A DNA stretch of 61,869 nucleotides from Deltaproteobacteria bacterium (GTDB lineage Bacteria > CG2-30-53-67): NCBI GenBank assembly GCA_013151235.1, contig JAADIO010000006.1, forward strand, positions 1 through 61,869. The letters are read 5' to 3'. Made by a program: the position numbers and the translations under genes. Below the pieces are notes generated by a model. That model had not been told where the DNA came from. It ran no database searches and saw only the letters and a program-made list of their open reading frames with translations. Within the stretch, counting starts at the first letter, position 1; every line of letters starts with the position of its first letter. This document shows, one piece after another, positions 1 through 8,408 of this stretch.

Positions 1-745
1 AGTAGTCTTCCCCGACCACCCATTTTGCGCTTTCCAGGTTCATCTTCGTCTTGTTGTCGAAATACGCGATGCCGTGCCGGCTCTCCTCATAGATCTCTTT
101 CTGGGGGTGGTCCGGCCCGAGATGACACCGACCGCAGGTCTCGGGCTGTCGGGCCTGGGCGGCGGAAAAGGTGTGGCGGAAGTGACAGGCCGTGCAGGAA
201 CCGCGTGATCCATCAATATTGATTCGTCCGATCCCATCGTTCGGCCAGGTATCCGTGGTCGGTTGTCCATTCTTGATCTTGATGATCGATCCGTGACACT
301 GTTTGCAGCCATTAACGAGCAGGGCGGATCTCCCCTGAAAAGCCTTGTTCCCCTCCACCACCTCGGCCAGTTCGTTGTCCAAAGATCCGAGAATCTCGGC
401 GGCCTTGGCGTGGTGGCTGTTCTCAAACTGGGTGTACTCCGTGGCATGACACCGACCGCAGTTCTTGGGGGTCACAATCACATGAATTCTGAAATTATAA
501 TGCTTAAGCGCTTCACGATCCGTGGTCTGTGCGCCATGGCACTCATAACATCCGACGTTTCCGCGAAAGTGTTTGCTGTTCCCCCACTGCTGATAAAGCC
601 CGGGGGTAGAATCCTTGTGACACTCCACACAGGCCCTGCTCTCCTTGGACAGATGTGGATAGAAAACCGGTTGCGCACCTGCTATGGAACACCACAGCAG
701 TGTGATGAGAATCCCAGCGCATAAAGTCAGTCCGTATCTCTTCAT
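1..745 (-). CDS. Octahaem hydroxylamine oxidoreductase-like cytochrome c (partial, N-terminal part)
   Basis: The gene starts at an ATG at 745 and runs off the window edge, so only about 248 residues are visible. A signal peptide is followed by six in-frame haem-binding motifs: CVECH, CYECH, CGRCH, CKQCH, CTACH and CGRCH. The text around them (TPGLYQQW, NSHHAKAAEILGSLDN, FSAAQARQPETCGRCH) matches the HAO/epsilon-HAO family of periplasmic octahaem enzymes, which interconvert hydroxylamine and nitrite or reduce nitrite. The last two haems and the residue that would carry a Tyr-haem crosslink lie outside the window, so the direction of catalysis cannot be read. It is the last visible gene of the nap operon, 31 nt after napD, which suggests use of nitrite made by NapA. 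A different octahaem nitrite-reducing family is a less likely alternative. Confidence 0.85.
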   Translation of the reverse strand, partial: MKRYGLTLCAGILITLLWCSIAGAQPVFYPHLSKESRACVECHKDSTPGLYQQWGNSKHFRGNVGCYECHGAQTTDREALKHYNFRIHVIVTPKNCGRCHATEYTQFENSHHAKAAEILGSLDNELAEVVEGNKAFQGRSALLVNGCKQCHGSIIKIKNGQPTTDTWPNDGIGRINIDGSRGSCTACHFRHTFSAAQARQPETCGRCHLGPDHPQKEIYEESRHGIAYFDNKTKMNLESAKWVVGEDY

Positions 746-776
746 TTCCCGCCTCCTTTAATCGACCGATCCCGAA

Positions 777-1130
777 TCAGTGCATTTTTCTCTTCAGATC
801 ACCATGATAGACAATCTCTTCCGCACGAACGCTATCATCCTTCAGGACGTCCGGTACGTCACCTCCTCTCTTTTTAAATTTTTCCCTGGCCCGATCCAGT
901 TCCTCCTCACTGTATGCATATGCCAGATTAACGGAGATCACATGCGGAATTCTCTCCAGTTGTAGTACCTTCCGGATCTCCTCTTCGGCATACTCTCCTT
1001 CAAGGGTCACGATGATCCGTCCCCGGGGATCATGAAAGAAGACATCACACAGTGACCCCTTCCGCAGGACCGAAATCACCTCGTCCACCCGACCTTTCTC
1101 TGCCTGAATAACAATACCGGACACATTCAT
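777..1130 (-). CDS. napD: NapD, chaperone for periplasmic nitrate reductase
   Basis: A 117-residue cytoplasmic protein beginning MNVSGIVI, the usual opening of NapD. In this family it binds the twin-arginine signal of NapA and holds it until the molybdenum cofactor is in place. The ferredoxin-like fold is suggested by the alternation of predicted strands and helices; the C-terminal 35 residues are charged and longer than in enterobacterial NapD. GGAGGG lies 4 nt before the ATG. It sits between napB and the HAO-like cytochrome gene in one minus-strand operon. The napA product in the same operon has a clear Tat signal, so the pairing is consistent. Confidence 0.88.
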   Translation of the reverse strand: MNVSGIVIQAEKGRVDEVISVLRKGSLCDVFFHDPRGRIIVTLEGEYAEEEIRKVLQLERIPHVISVNLAYAYSEEELDRAREKFKKRGGDVPDVLKDDSVRAEEIVYHGDLKRKMH

Positions 1131-1225
1131 TTTACCCTCCGCTCGTTCGGTTCAAGATCGGCGCTTTTCCCGGGGATCTCTGCGCCATACCGCCCTCGCC
1201 AATTCAGCTTTGTCCTGCATCCTCG

Positions 1226-1705
1226 CTAAAAACCGTTTTTGATGAGAGGTTTCAGTTCCGCCTGCGGAACATGACACTGGATGCAAAAATATCTTCCCTG
1301 ATAAAGTTTCCCGCCCAGATTCCTCCCGGTTCTCAAATCCACGAGGTGCGAACGGGGAACGGGCGTTGCTCCCATCCCGACCGCTACGTCCGGCATGTGG
1401 CAAGAAATGCAGAGATTTTTTCCTCTCTTGATCGGCAGCATGTCGGAAATGTCGTGAGGGATCAAAGGAGGGGCATTTTCAAAGGAACGATCGATTCTCC
1501 GACTGGTCCCCGGCGCATTGGAAGGATAGCGGACAGCAGGTACTCGTGTACCGGCATCATCCATGAGGGGCGCGTATCGATACCCCATTTTCTCATCACC
1601 TTTCGCTGCATCATGTTGAGACGCTGCATGTGCCGCCACGAAGCAAAATAGAACGATCATGCAAACTGAGGATATCCCCGTTCCATATCGTGCATACCTG
1701 TTCAT
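1226..1705 (-). CDS. napB: NapB, dihaem cytochrome c subunit of nitrate reductase
   Basis: A 159-residue exported protein with an N-terminal hydrophobic signal and two haem motifs, CISCH (about residue 99) and CIQCH (about residue 141). The block APPLIPHDISDMLPI before the first haem and CHVPQAE after the second are hallmarks of NapB. It passes electrons to NapA in the periplasm. AAGGAGG precedes the ATG, and the start codon overlaps the napH stop in an ATGA arrangement, so the two are translationally coupled. A 95-nt gap separates it from napD. Confidence 0.93.
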   Translation of the reverse strand: MNRYARYGTGISSVCMIVLFCFVAAHAASQHDAAKGDEKMGYRYAPLMDDAGTRVPAVRYPSNAPGTSRRIDRSFENAPPLIPHDISDMLPIKRGKNLCISCHMPDVAVGMGATPVPRSHLVDLRTGRNLGGKLYQGRYFCIQCHVPQAELKPLIKNGF

Positions 1706-2529
1706 GTTTTCCTCCTTTTCAAGATCTTCCGGATTCCGAAACGAAGAGCGTTTTCTTCACAAACTTCCACACACCGTCCGCAGAGCACGCACTCCCCATG
1801 GGAGATGGTGCCGCTTTGTTTCCCGACCTCACTTAAGATCTCTTTTTCCGGACAGACCGCGATACATCGGTCACAGCGGGAACAAAGATCCGCCGTGTGC
1901 CGGACCTGAATTAGTCTGTTACGACCGATCAGAGAATAAAATCCTCCCAGGGGGCAGAGATGTCCGCACCAGCCGTTCCGCACCGCCAGGAGATCAAAAA
2001 GAAAAATCATCCCAACGGCCATCCACCCGAAACCAATGCCGAAGATCAGTCCCCTGTGCATCATGGAAACGGGACTGATAAACTCAAAGGCTGCAACCCC
2101 CAGGAGCATTGAAAGTATTAGGGAGATCCCGATCATCCAGTAGCGTACGTTCCGACTCAACCGGATGAACCCGTCCTCGTCCTCAAAATCCATCTTCAAC
2201 CCGCGCCGGATTCCTCCCGCCGCGTCCGTGACCAGGTTCACCGGGCAGATCCAGCTACAAAAACTTCTTCCTCCTAAAAAAACATAAAAAAGAGCGACGA
2301 TAAGCGCACCCACAGCAACGGTTTGTTTCACGGAGGCGCCAGCCGCAAAAACCTGGAGCAGAGCAAAGGGATCGGTCAGCGGAATCTTTTCGAAGAGTTC
2401 CGAAAAGGTCAGGTTGCCGGTGATGATCTTCCACCCCCACCGGTTTGCCCCGATCAGGAGGACAAGCAGGGTGATTTGGCTAATTCTCCTTAGGATCAGA
2501 AACCTGTGTGTGAAGAAAAATCTACTCAT
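1702..2529 (-). CDS. napH: NapH, membrane ferredoxin-type quinol dehydrogenase subunit
   Basis: A polytopic membrane protein of about 275 residues ending in two [4Fe-4S] motifs (CSRCDRCIAVCP and CVLCGRCVEVCE). It also carries the conserved loop motifs SFCSWICP and CGHLCP of the NapH family. With NapG it oxidises menaquinol and feeds the periplasmic Nap enzyme, the route used where the tetrahaem NapC is absent; no napC is visible here. I chose the ATG at 2529 because GAGGG lies upstream at suitable spacing and the codon overlaps the napG stop (ATGAGTAG). An upstream in-frame start at 2547 is possible but lies inside napG. Confidence 0.93.
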   Translation of the reverse strand: MSRFFFTHRFLILRRISQITLLVLLIGANRWGWKIITGNLTFSELFEKIPLTDPFALLQVFAAGASVKQTVAVGALIVALFYVFLGGRSFCSWICPVNLVTDAAGGIRRGLKMDFEDEDGFIRLSRNVRYWMIGISLILSMLLGVAAFEFISPVSMMHRGLIFGIGFGWMAVGMIFLFDLLAVRNGWCGHLCPLGGFYSLIGRNRLIQVRHTADLCSRCDRCIAVCPEKEILSEVGKQSGTISHGECVLCGRCVEVCEENALRFGIRKILKRRKT

Positions 2530-3343
2530 ACAGAATTCCCTCATCATTCAGATAATCCTGTGCTTTGCGACGACTCCTTTCCGTTCGGATGGTGAAACGA
2601 TCCGGGATATTTAACAGACGCCGTTCATCCCGTTTGTCCCACCCTTTGATATACCTGGGATCCGCTTTTCCCATCACCCGGTCCCTCGGAAAAATCCGGA
2701 CCGACGCTTTTTGGGTGATACAGACATGTTCACACACTCCACAGCCCGTACACTGTTCACAATGCACCTTCGGTATGAGGAGGGCGTGTTCCCCAGTTCT
2801 TGCATTCCGCAGATAATCAATGGTAAGTGCCTTATCCATCAAAGGACAAGCACGGTAACACGCGTCGCACTGAATTCCCCAGTAGGCGAGGCAGGAAGAT
2901 TCATCCAGGACCGCAACCCCCATCCTGGCCCGGGCAATGTCCGGAATCTCCATGTTGCCCCGGTTCTTGGAAACCCGGTCAAGATCCAGCGCACCGGTAG
3001 GACAGACCGGGACACAGGGGATGTCGGTACACATCCGGCAAGGTGTCTCCCGGGGAACAAAATAGGGGGTACCCAGGGGTTTTTGATCCCCGGGAGCTGC
3101 CAGTCTCAGGGTGTCATAGGGACATGCTTCAACACATTTTCCGCATTTGATACATTGCTTCAGAAAGTCCTCTTCCGGTGGAGCGCCCGGGGGACGGAGA
3201 ATCAACGGATCCGCCTTATTCTCTTCCACATAGGCACCCCATGCCGTCCCGGTGATCCCGGCCATGCCCAGCGACCGGACCATCTGAAAAAGAAACTTTC
3301 TTCTCGAACTAACGGGTTTCGGTTTCTCATCCCTCTCATGCAT
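2522..3343 (-). CDS. napG: NapG, Tat-exported 4x[4Fe-4S] ferredoxin
   Basis: A 273-residue protein with a twin-arginine-type leader (SSRRKFLFQ) and four cysteine clusters, the first being CIKCGKCVEACP and the last CTGCGVCEHVC. This is the NapG architecture: a periplasmic iron-sulfur protein attached to NapH that accepts electrons from the quinol pool. GGGAGG sits 6 nt before the ATG. It lies between napA and napH, 56 nt after napA, and overlaps the napH start. The order napA-G-H-B-D resembles epsilonproteobacterial nap clusters more than the enteric napFDAGHBC order. Confidence 0.93.
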   Translation of the reverse strand: MHERDEKPKPVSSRRKFLFQMVRSLGMAGITGTAWGAYVEENKADPLILRPPGAPPEEDFLKQCIKCGKCVEACPYDTLRLAAPGDQKPLGTPYFVPRETPCRMCTDIPCVPVCPTGALDLDRVSKNRGNMEIPDIARARMGVAVLDESSCLAYWGIQCDACYRACPLMDKALTIDYLRNARTGEHALLIPKVHCEQCTGCGVCEHVCITQKASVRIFPRDRVMGKADPRYIKGWDKRDERRLLNIPDRFTIRTERSRRKAQDYLNDEGILYE

Positions 3344-3399
3344 CCCGAACCTCCCTGTCAGCAGTCAAACCGCATGGATCTTCCGGACTTCTCCCATGT

Positions 3400-6192
3400 T
3401 TAGGCCTTATAGATCCTGACGGCACACTTTTTATAATCAGTCTGTTTGGAAATCGGACAGGTTGCATCGAGTGTAACCTTGTTGATATAGACCCGTTCAT
3501 CGAACCACGGGACAAAGACAAGCCCCTTGGGCGGGCGGTTCCGCCCACGCGTTATTACTCGGGACTTGACTTTTCCCCGTCGGCTCTCCACCCAAACCAT
3601 TTCTCCATCCCGGACCCCCAGCTTTCGTGCGTCCTCCGGATGCATATAACAGAGCGCCTCAGGGACTGCTCTGTAAAGCTCCGGGACCCGCATGGTCATC
3701 GTGCCGGAGTGCCAATGCTCCAGCACGCGTCCGGTACAGAGCCAGAACGGATAGAGATCATTGGGAACTTCCGGGGGCTCCATGTAAGGCCGGAAGAAAA
3801 TCTTGGCCTTGTTCTTCAAGCTGAACTTCTCGCGAGTCCCGGGGCCTCGCAAATCTCCTTTCGGCAGTTTTTTTAAGGCGGGTCCATAAAAGGCAAAATC
3901 TCCGGTTCCTGCAGCGCGTGCATAGGGATCATACTTCGCGTTGAACCGCCACGGTGTTTCCTTCCCGTTTACAACGGGCCACCGGAGACCCCGCGCTTTC
4001 TTATGATAGTCATCGAAATATGCCAGATCGTGGCCACGCCCAGCTCCGAATTTCCGGTATTCCTCCCAGAGGTATTTCTGCAGAAAAAATCCATACCCCC
4101 GGAACGGTTTTCCATCAGTTCCTATGACATTCCGCTTGTCCCCTTCCGCCTCCGTGTTCTGGAAGCCTTTTCCGACCGGATCGGGCCAGGGATAGCTTCT
4201 GGCCTCGGAATCGGCGAAGAGAACATCAAAGAGCGTATCATCAGGTTTGTAACCCATCTTTTTCGCTTGAGCCAGCACATCCGGAAGAGTCAATTTCTCA
4301 TCGATCTTCCACGCCTTCCAGACATCTTTCAGCCGAAACCTCTTTGCGAATTCCGTGTACTGCCAGAGATCAGGCATGGCCTCTCCCACTGGAGTCACTT
4401 GCTGTCTCCAGTGTTGTGTGCGCCGATCTGCATTTCCGTAGGCACCCCACTTTTCAAAAATCATCGCGCTCGGCAGAACCAAGTCGGAGACCTTTGCTGA
4501 AATCCCGGGATAGGCATCCGAAACCACCAGGAAATTGTCCATCTCCCTGGCAGCCTTGATCCAGTGGTTGGCGTTCGCTGCATCCTGCCAGGGGTTGCAG
4601 ACATGTGCCCAGGCGAAGCGGATCTTTCCGTCCTCCAGATCACGCATCATCTTGACGAAGTGACTGCCCACCCGGGGGTTGATGGTTCCCGGGGGTAGTT
4701 TCCAGATCGATTCTGCTATTTTCCGGTGTTTGGGGTTTTTGACGACCATATCCGCAGGAAGACGATGTGCAAAGGTACCGACCTCTCTTGCTGTGCCACA
4801 TGCCGAGGGCTGTCCCGTCAGGCTGAAGGCGCCGTTTCCAGGCTGAGCCTGCTTTCCCAGAAGGAAATGGACCATGTAGGCCTGTTCGTTCACCCAAGTC
4901 CCTCGGGTATGCTGGTTCATCCCCATGGTCCAGAAGCTGACGACTTTCCGGTTTTTCTCCAGATAAAGATCCGCCAGGGCCTGAAGCTTTTCCTGAAAAA
5001 CCTTTAAAGGCTCATCGGGATTGCCCCTGGCCAGCCGCGCCGTGTACTCCAGGGTATAGGGGGCCAGCCCCTTTTTGAACTCCTCGAAGGAGATCATCCA
5101 GTGTGCCCCGGCCTTCCGGGAATGTTTCATCTTCATCATCTCCTGCGGTTGGACGCCCAGGAACTTCAGTCCTTCGACCTCATCCTCCGTTAGCTTTTTC
5201 AATCGTTGTTTTGCGGTGGTATCCAGTTCGGATTCCCGATACTTCGGGTAATGAATATCTTCCCGCATCCCGTAACCGATATCCGGGAAACCAGTGGCGA
5301 AAACCATGTAACGGTCCACAAAATCCCGGTCGATCGACTCTGGATGATGATAGACGATCTCGTGGGCGATGTAATTCCAGATGGCCAGATCCGTATTGGG
5401 TTTGAAGATGATTTCGATATCAGCCAAATCCGAACACCGCTGCGTAAAAGTACTTAGGTTCACGACCTTTACACGGTTCGGACGGCTCAATTTGCGGTCG
5501 GTCACGCGTGACCACAGGATGGGATGCATCTCCGCCATGTTGGCGCCCCACGTAACAATCGTATCGGTGAATTCAGTATCATCATAGTTCCCCGCGGGCT
5601 CATCAATCCCGAAGGTCTGGATGAATCCGGCCACCGCCGAGGCCATGCAATGACGCGCATTCGGGTCGAGATTGTTGCTCCTGAATCCGGCTTTCACGAG
5701 CTTGCTGATGGCGTATCCCTCCTCGACTGTATACTGCCCCGATCCAAAAACACCGATCCCGGTCGGCCCCAGGGTGTAATAGGCACGCCTGAATTGCCTT
5801 TCCATCTCGTCAAAGGCCCGCTTCCAGGAAACCGGACGGAACTTTCCCTTCTTATCGAATTCCCCTTTCCGGTTTACCCGAAGCAACGGCCGCGTCAACC
5901 GGTCCTGCCCATACATGATTTTGGCATTGAAATATCCCTTGATACAATTGAGACCACGGTTGACCGGGGCCTTGGGATCCCCCTTCACCGCCACAATACG
6001 GTCATTCCGGGTAGCGACCATGATTCCACATCCCGTTCCGCAGAAACGACAGACCGCCTTATCCCATCGCCAACCCGTTTCAGCGGTTCGAGCCGCAGCC
6101 TGAATGTTACGAGGAAGATTCATCCCCACGGTACCTGCTGCCGCCGCCGCTGCAGCCGCTTTGATAAAATTCCGTCTTGAAAGCAACATCAT
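3400..6192 (-). CDS. napA: NapA, periplasmic nitrate reductase catalytic subunit
   Basis: About 930 residues, close to the long epsilonproteobacterial NapA and longer than the roughly 830-residue enteric form. The Tat signal ([10 protein letters not shown]) is followed by the [4Fe-4S] motif CRFCGTGCG...NCIKGYF. The Mo-bis-MGD region includes [10 protein letters not shown], which carries the cysteine that ligates molybdenum in Nap enzymes, and a C-terminal molybdopterin dinucleotide-binding domain is present. It reduces nitrate to nitrite in the periplasm. The frame is open to a GTG at 6198, but GAGGAGGAGG lies immediately before GTG and fits the ATG at 6192 (or the adjacent 6189) better. First gene of the nap operon; a candidate operator lies about 85 nt upstream. 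Confidence 0.96.
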   Translation of the reverse strand: MMLLSRRNFIKAAAAAAAAGTVGMNLPRNIQAAARTAETGWRWDKAVCRFCGTGCGIMVATRNDRIVAVKGDPKAPVNRGLNCIKGYFNAKIMYGQDRLTRPLLRVNRKGEFDKKGKFRPVSWKRAFDEMERQFRRAYYTLGPTGIGVFGSGQYTVEEGYAISKLVKAGFRSNNLDPNARHCMASAVAGFIQTFGIDEPAGNYDDTEFTDTIVTWGANMAEMHPILWSRVTDRKLSRPNRVKVVNLSTFTQRCSDLADIEIIFKPNTDLAIWNYIAHEIVYHHPESIDRDFVDRYMVFATGFPDIGYGMREDIHYPKYRESELDTTAKQRLKKLTEDEVEGLKFLGVQPQEMMKMKHSRKAGAHWMISFEEFKKGLAPYTLEYTARLARGNPDEPLKVFQEKLQALADLYLEKNRKVVSFWTMGMNQHTRGTWVNEQAYMVHFLLGKQAQPGNGAFSLTGQPSACGTAREVGTFAHRLPADMVVKNPKHRKIAESIWKLPPGTINPRVGSHFVKMMRDLEDGKIRFAWAHVCNPWQDAANANHWIKAAREMDNFLVVSDAYPGISAKVSDLVLPSAMIFEKWGAYGNADRRTQHWRQQVTPVGEAMPDLWQYTEFAKRFRLKDVWKAWKIDEKLTLPDVLAQAKKMGYKPDDTLFDVLFADSEARSYPWPDPVGKGFQNTEAEGDKRNVIGTDGKPFRGYGFFLQKYLWEEYRKFGAGRGHDLAYFDDYHKKARGLRWPVVNGKETPWRFNAKYDPYARAAGTGDFAFYGPALKKLPKGDLRGPGTREKFSLKNKAKIFFRPYMEPPEVPNDLYPFWLCTGRVLEHWHSGTMTMRVPELYRAVPEALCYMHPEDARKLGVRDGEMVWVESRRGKVKSRVITRGRNRPPKGLVFVPWFDERVYINKVTLDATCPISKQTDYKKCAVRIYKA

Positions 6193-6275
6193 CGCCACCT
6201 CCTCCTCATTAGATCAATCCTCTATGGTTCCCCATACAACCCGTGCATCATTGTAGCCGCTATATTGTAAATCCG

Positions 6276-6302
6276 TTGTAAAAGGATGTTAAGATTTTAC
6301 AA
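6276..6302. promoter_or_regulatory. Inverted repeat upstream of napA, candidate operator
   Basis: TTGTAAAA (6276-6283) and TTTTACAA (6295-6302) form a perfect 8-bp inverted repeat with an 11-nt spacer. Extra TTGTA words occur at 6251 and 6265, giving a small cluster. It lies 84 nt upstream of napA on the minus strand and 180 nt upstream of the plus-strand ferritin operon promoter, in a 373-nt gene-free stretch (6193-6565). It does not match the FNR/DNR core (TTGAT/C-N4-A/GTCAA). The regulator is unknown. Confidence 0.45.
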
Positions 6303-6481
6303 AATGAGTGAAAAATTGCTCAGACCGGGATCCGTGACGGCACGATGCGCCGAGAGAGGCACTCTAACCGATTTAAGAGTTTTTGCGTGACAGCCATTGG
6401 CGATCAGGGAAAACTTGGCGCCTCTACTCTACCTATCGCAAGATTATTTTCTATTGCTGGATTTGGGGATTTCAGTTGGAT

Positions 6482-6510
6482 TTGACAGGATCTTTGATAT
6501 GTTGTAATTT
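6482..6510 (+). promoter_or_regulatory. Sigma-70-type promoter for the ferritin / selenoprotein operon
   Basis: A perfect -35 TTGACA (6482-6487), 17-nt spacer and -10 TAATTT (6505-6510). The predicted transcript starts near 6517 and would give a leader of about 50 nt before the ATG at 6566. All following plus-strand genes to 9467 are close-set, so this is the likely operon promoter. Confidence 0.6.
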
Positions 6511-6565
6511 GCTAAAACGTTCTCGACGTTTTTATGTTGCACGCACCCGTATCGGGAGTCCTCTT

Positions 6566-6796
6566 ATGAATCGAGAGATCCATGACCTGGAGAAAATTCT
6601 CGAGGTCTACGCTATTGCAGAGCAGCGCGAACAGGCAGCTTACAACTTCTATGTGGACGCCGCCGACAAGATCTCCGAGGAAGCTGAGAAGAAGGTTCTT
6701 CTCGATCTGGCAAAATTTGAACTGCAACATCTCAAAATGATGAAAGAACGTTTCGAATCGACACGGGAACGAATTGAGAAGCTCCGCAATAAATAA
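6566..6796 (+). CDS. Short ferritin-like (rubrerythrin-type) protein
   Basis: Seventy-six residues, all helical and charged. The helix pair contains EQREQAAYNFY and, 30 residues later, FELQHLKMM, i.e. one Glu and one ExxH, half of a rubrerythrin/ferritin di-iron site. Such half-site proteins make the metal centre by dimerising, but that is inference here. The frame is open further upstream to 6383, but the upstream part has no family-like sequence and crosses the promoter, so I start at the ATG at 6566 (CGGGAG upstream). First gene of an operon with a second ferritin-like domain (8405-9235). Iron or peroxide handling is likely. Confidence 0.75.
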   Translation: MNREIHDLEKILEVYAIAEQREQAAYNFYVDAADKISEEAEKKVLLDLAKFELQHLKMMKERFESTRERIEKLRNK

Positions 6797-6813
6797 GGAC
6801 CGAGAAACTTTTT

Positions 6814-7230
6814 ATGGCCTCCGTTAAAATCCACCCTCATCCGATTGCCGTCCATTTTTCCAACGGGCTGATCCCCGTTTCGATCTTTTTTCTTTTTCTG
6901 TTCTTTTTCACTCGTAACCCTCATATGGAGATTGTCGCCTTCTACACCCTGTGGGTGGGAACCCTCGGTTCCGCACTGGCCTTGGGGACGGGTCTTTTCG
7001 ACTGGAAGAAGCATTACCGGGGCGCCTGGGTGCCAGTATTCAAAAAAAAGCTGACGGCCGGGGTTCTTGCGATCCTGGGAGGAGCCCTCGCCTGCTTGAT
7101 CCGTTATCTCCATCCCGGCCTTCTTTTATCCCTCTCGGGCCTGTCCGTTTTTTATGTAATGCTGAACCTTTTCGTCCTCGCCTGTGTCGGCATCGCTGGA
7201 TACCTGGGCGGCAAGTTGGTCTTTCAGTAA
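6814..7230 (+). CDS. DUF2231-family membrane protein
   Basis: A 138-residue protein with four predicted transmembrane segments. It opens with IHPHPIAVHFSNGLIP, matching the HPxxVHF signature of DUF2231 membrane proteins, and ends close to the cytoplasmic side. Some family members have histidines placed as if to bind haem, but a role is not established. It starts 17 nt after the ferritin-like gene and 29 nt before the FAD oxidoreductase, so it belongs to the same operon. A membrane redox partner for that oxidoreductase is possible, not shown. Confidence 0.7.
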   Translation: MASVKIHPHPIAVHFSNGLIPVSIFFLFLFFFTRNPHMEIVAFYTLWVGTLGSALALGTGLFDWKKHYRGAWVPVFKKKLTAGVLAILGGALACLIRYLHPGLLLSLSGLSVFYVMLNLFVLACVGIAGYLGGKLVFQ

Positions 7231-7259
7231 TCCCTTCCTCTGCCGAATGGGATAAATTT

Positions 7260-8408
7260 ATGAGCCGTACTACGAAACAGATGATCCTGGTCGGAGGCGG
7301 CCATGCACATATGACCGTTATGCTTCGCCTGGATGAATACCTTTCCCGGGGGCACCAGGTTACACTGATCAATCGTTCTCCCTTCCACTACTACTCCGGC
7401 ATGGGGCCGGGGATGTTTTCCGGCATTTATCGCCCCGAGGAGATCCGCTTTCATGTAAGAAAGATGGTAGAAGACCGGGGCGGAGAGTTCATTGAGGGAG
7501 AGGTCGTTCGGGTTCATCCCCAGGCGAACAAACTCATTCTGGCCTCCGGTGACGAGGTCGGCTATGATGTTGCCTCCTTCAATACGGGAAGTTATGTGCC
7601 GTTGACTTCTCTGGAAGGCGTGACGGAAGAGATATTGACCGTCAAACCAATCCTGAATCTCCTCCGTGCGAAACAGCGAGTTTTGAATCAGCTCTCACAG
7701 GGTATTCCCCGTCTTGTCGTGGTGGGAGGAGGCGCTGCCGGTCTGGAAATCACGGGAAACCTGGAACGGCTGGTCCGGAAACAGAATGGAACCGCACAGA
7801 TTACTCTCCTGGCCGGCCGGCGGTTCCTCCCTGCCTTTCCTGAGAAGGTCCGGAGACTCGCGCTCTCCTCGTTCGTGAAACGGAAGATCTCCGTTATGGA
7901 GGGGGCACGGGTTCGTACCTTCGAGAAGGGGGAAGCAGTCCTTGAGGATGAACGCCGATTCCCCTTCGACCTGGCCATCCTGGCCCTCGGTGTTCGCCCT
8001 TCTCCACTCTTCGCCGACTCCGGTCTTGCCGTCGGTCCGGACGGCGGCCTTCTGGTCAATAATTTTCTACAGTCCACCGATTATCCGGAACTGTTCGGCG
8101 GCGGCGACTGTATCTCTCTGGCCGGCCATCCCCTCGACAAGGTCGGGGTCTTTGCCGTTCGGCAGAACCCGGTCCTTCATCACAACCTCATGGCCGCCCT
8201 CGAGGGAGGAGAGATGCAACCTTTCGTCCCGCAGAAAAACTACCTCCTGATTTTCAATCTCGGGGACGGCCGGGGGATTTTCTATAAGGGGCGAAGGATT
8301 TTTGCCGGACGCACCGCCTTCTTTCTCAAAGATTGGATCGACCGGAAGTTCGTAAAATCCTTTCAGGTTTCCGGCGAACAAAACCGTTCACTGCAAAGAG
8401 ATTTATGA
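7260..8408 (+). CDS. FAD-dependent NADH dehydrogenase / SQR-like oxidoreductase
   Basis: A 382-residue two-dinucleotide-binding-domain flavoprotein. The N-terminal FAD motif is LVGGGHAHMTV, the second Rossmann motif is VVVGGGAAGLEI, and the C-terminal FAD motif is LFGGGDCI. The start VGGGHAH and the YYSGMGPGMFSG block resemble the subfamily often fused to selenophosphate synthetase (SelD) and also NDH-2/SQR enzymes. No active-site cysteine pair is evident, so a disulfide reductase role is unlikely. The C-terminal region is hydrophobic/basic, suggesting membrane association and electron delivery to quinone. The open frame extends upstream to 6951 but that part is out-of-frame shadow of DUF2231. 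It overlaps the next gene by ATGA. Its electron acceptor is unknown. Confidence 0.75.
   Translation: MSRTTKQMILVGGGHAHMTVMLRLDEYLSRGHQVTLINRSPFHYYSGMGPGMFSGIYRPEEIRFHVRKMVEDRGGEFIEGEVVRVHPQANKLILASGDEVGYDVASFNTGSYVPLTSLEGVTEEILTVKPILNLLRAKQRVLNQLSQGIPRLVVVGGGAAGLEITGNLERLVRKQNGTAQITLLAGRRFLPAFPEKVRRLALSSFVKRKISVMEGARVRTFEKGEAVLEDERRFPFDLAILALGVRPSPLFADSGLAVGPDGGLLVNNFLQSTDYPELFGGGDCISLAGHPLDKVGVFAVRQNPVLHHNLMAALEGGEMQPFVPQKNYLLIFNLGDGRGIFYKGRRIFAGRTAFFLKDWIDRKFVKSFQVSGEQNRSLQRDL

Noticed and set aside
40-447. 135-codon open frame at the left edge
   Set aside because: Wrong frame; all six haem motifs read in the partial HAO-like frame that runs off the window.
6383-6565. N-terminal extension of the small ferritin-like protein
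   Set aside because: The extension crosses the predicted promoter and has no family-like sequence; the ATG at 6566 gives a complete helix pair.
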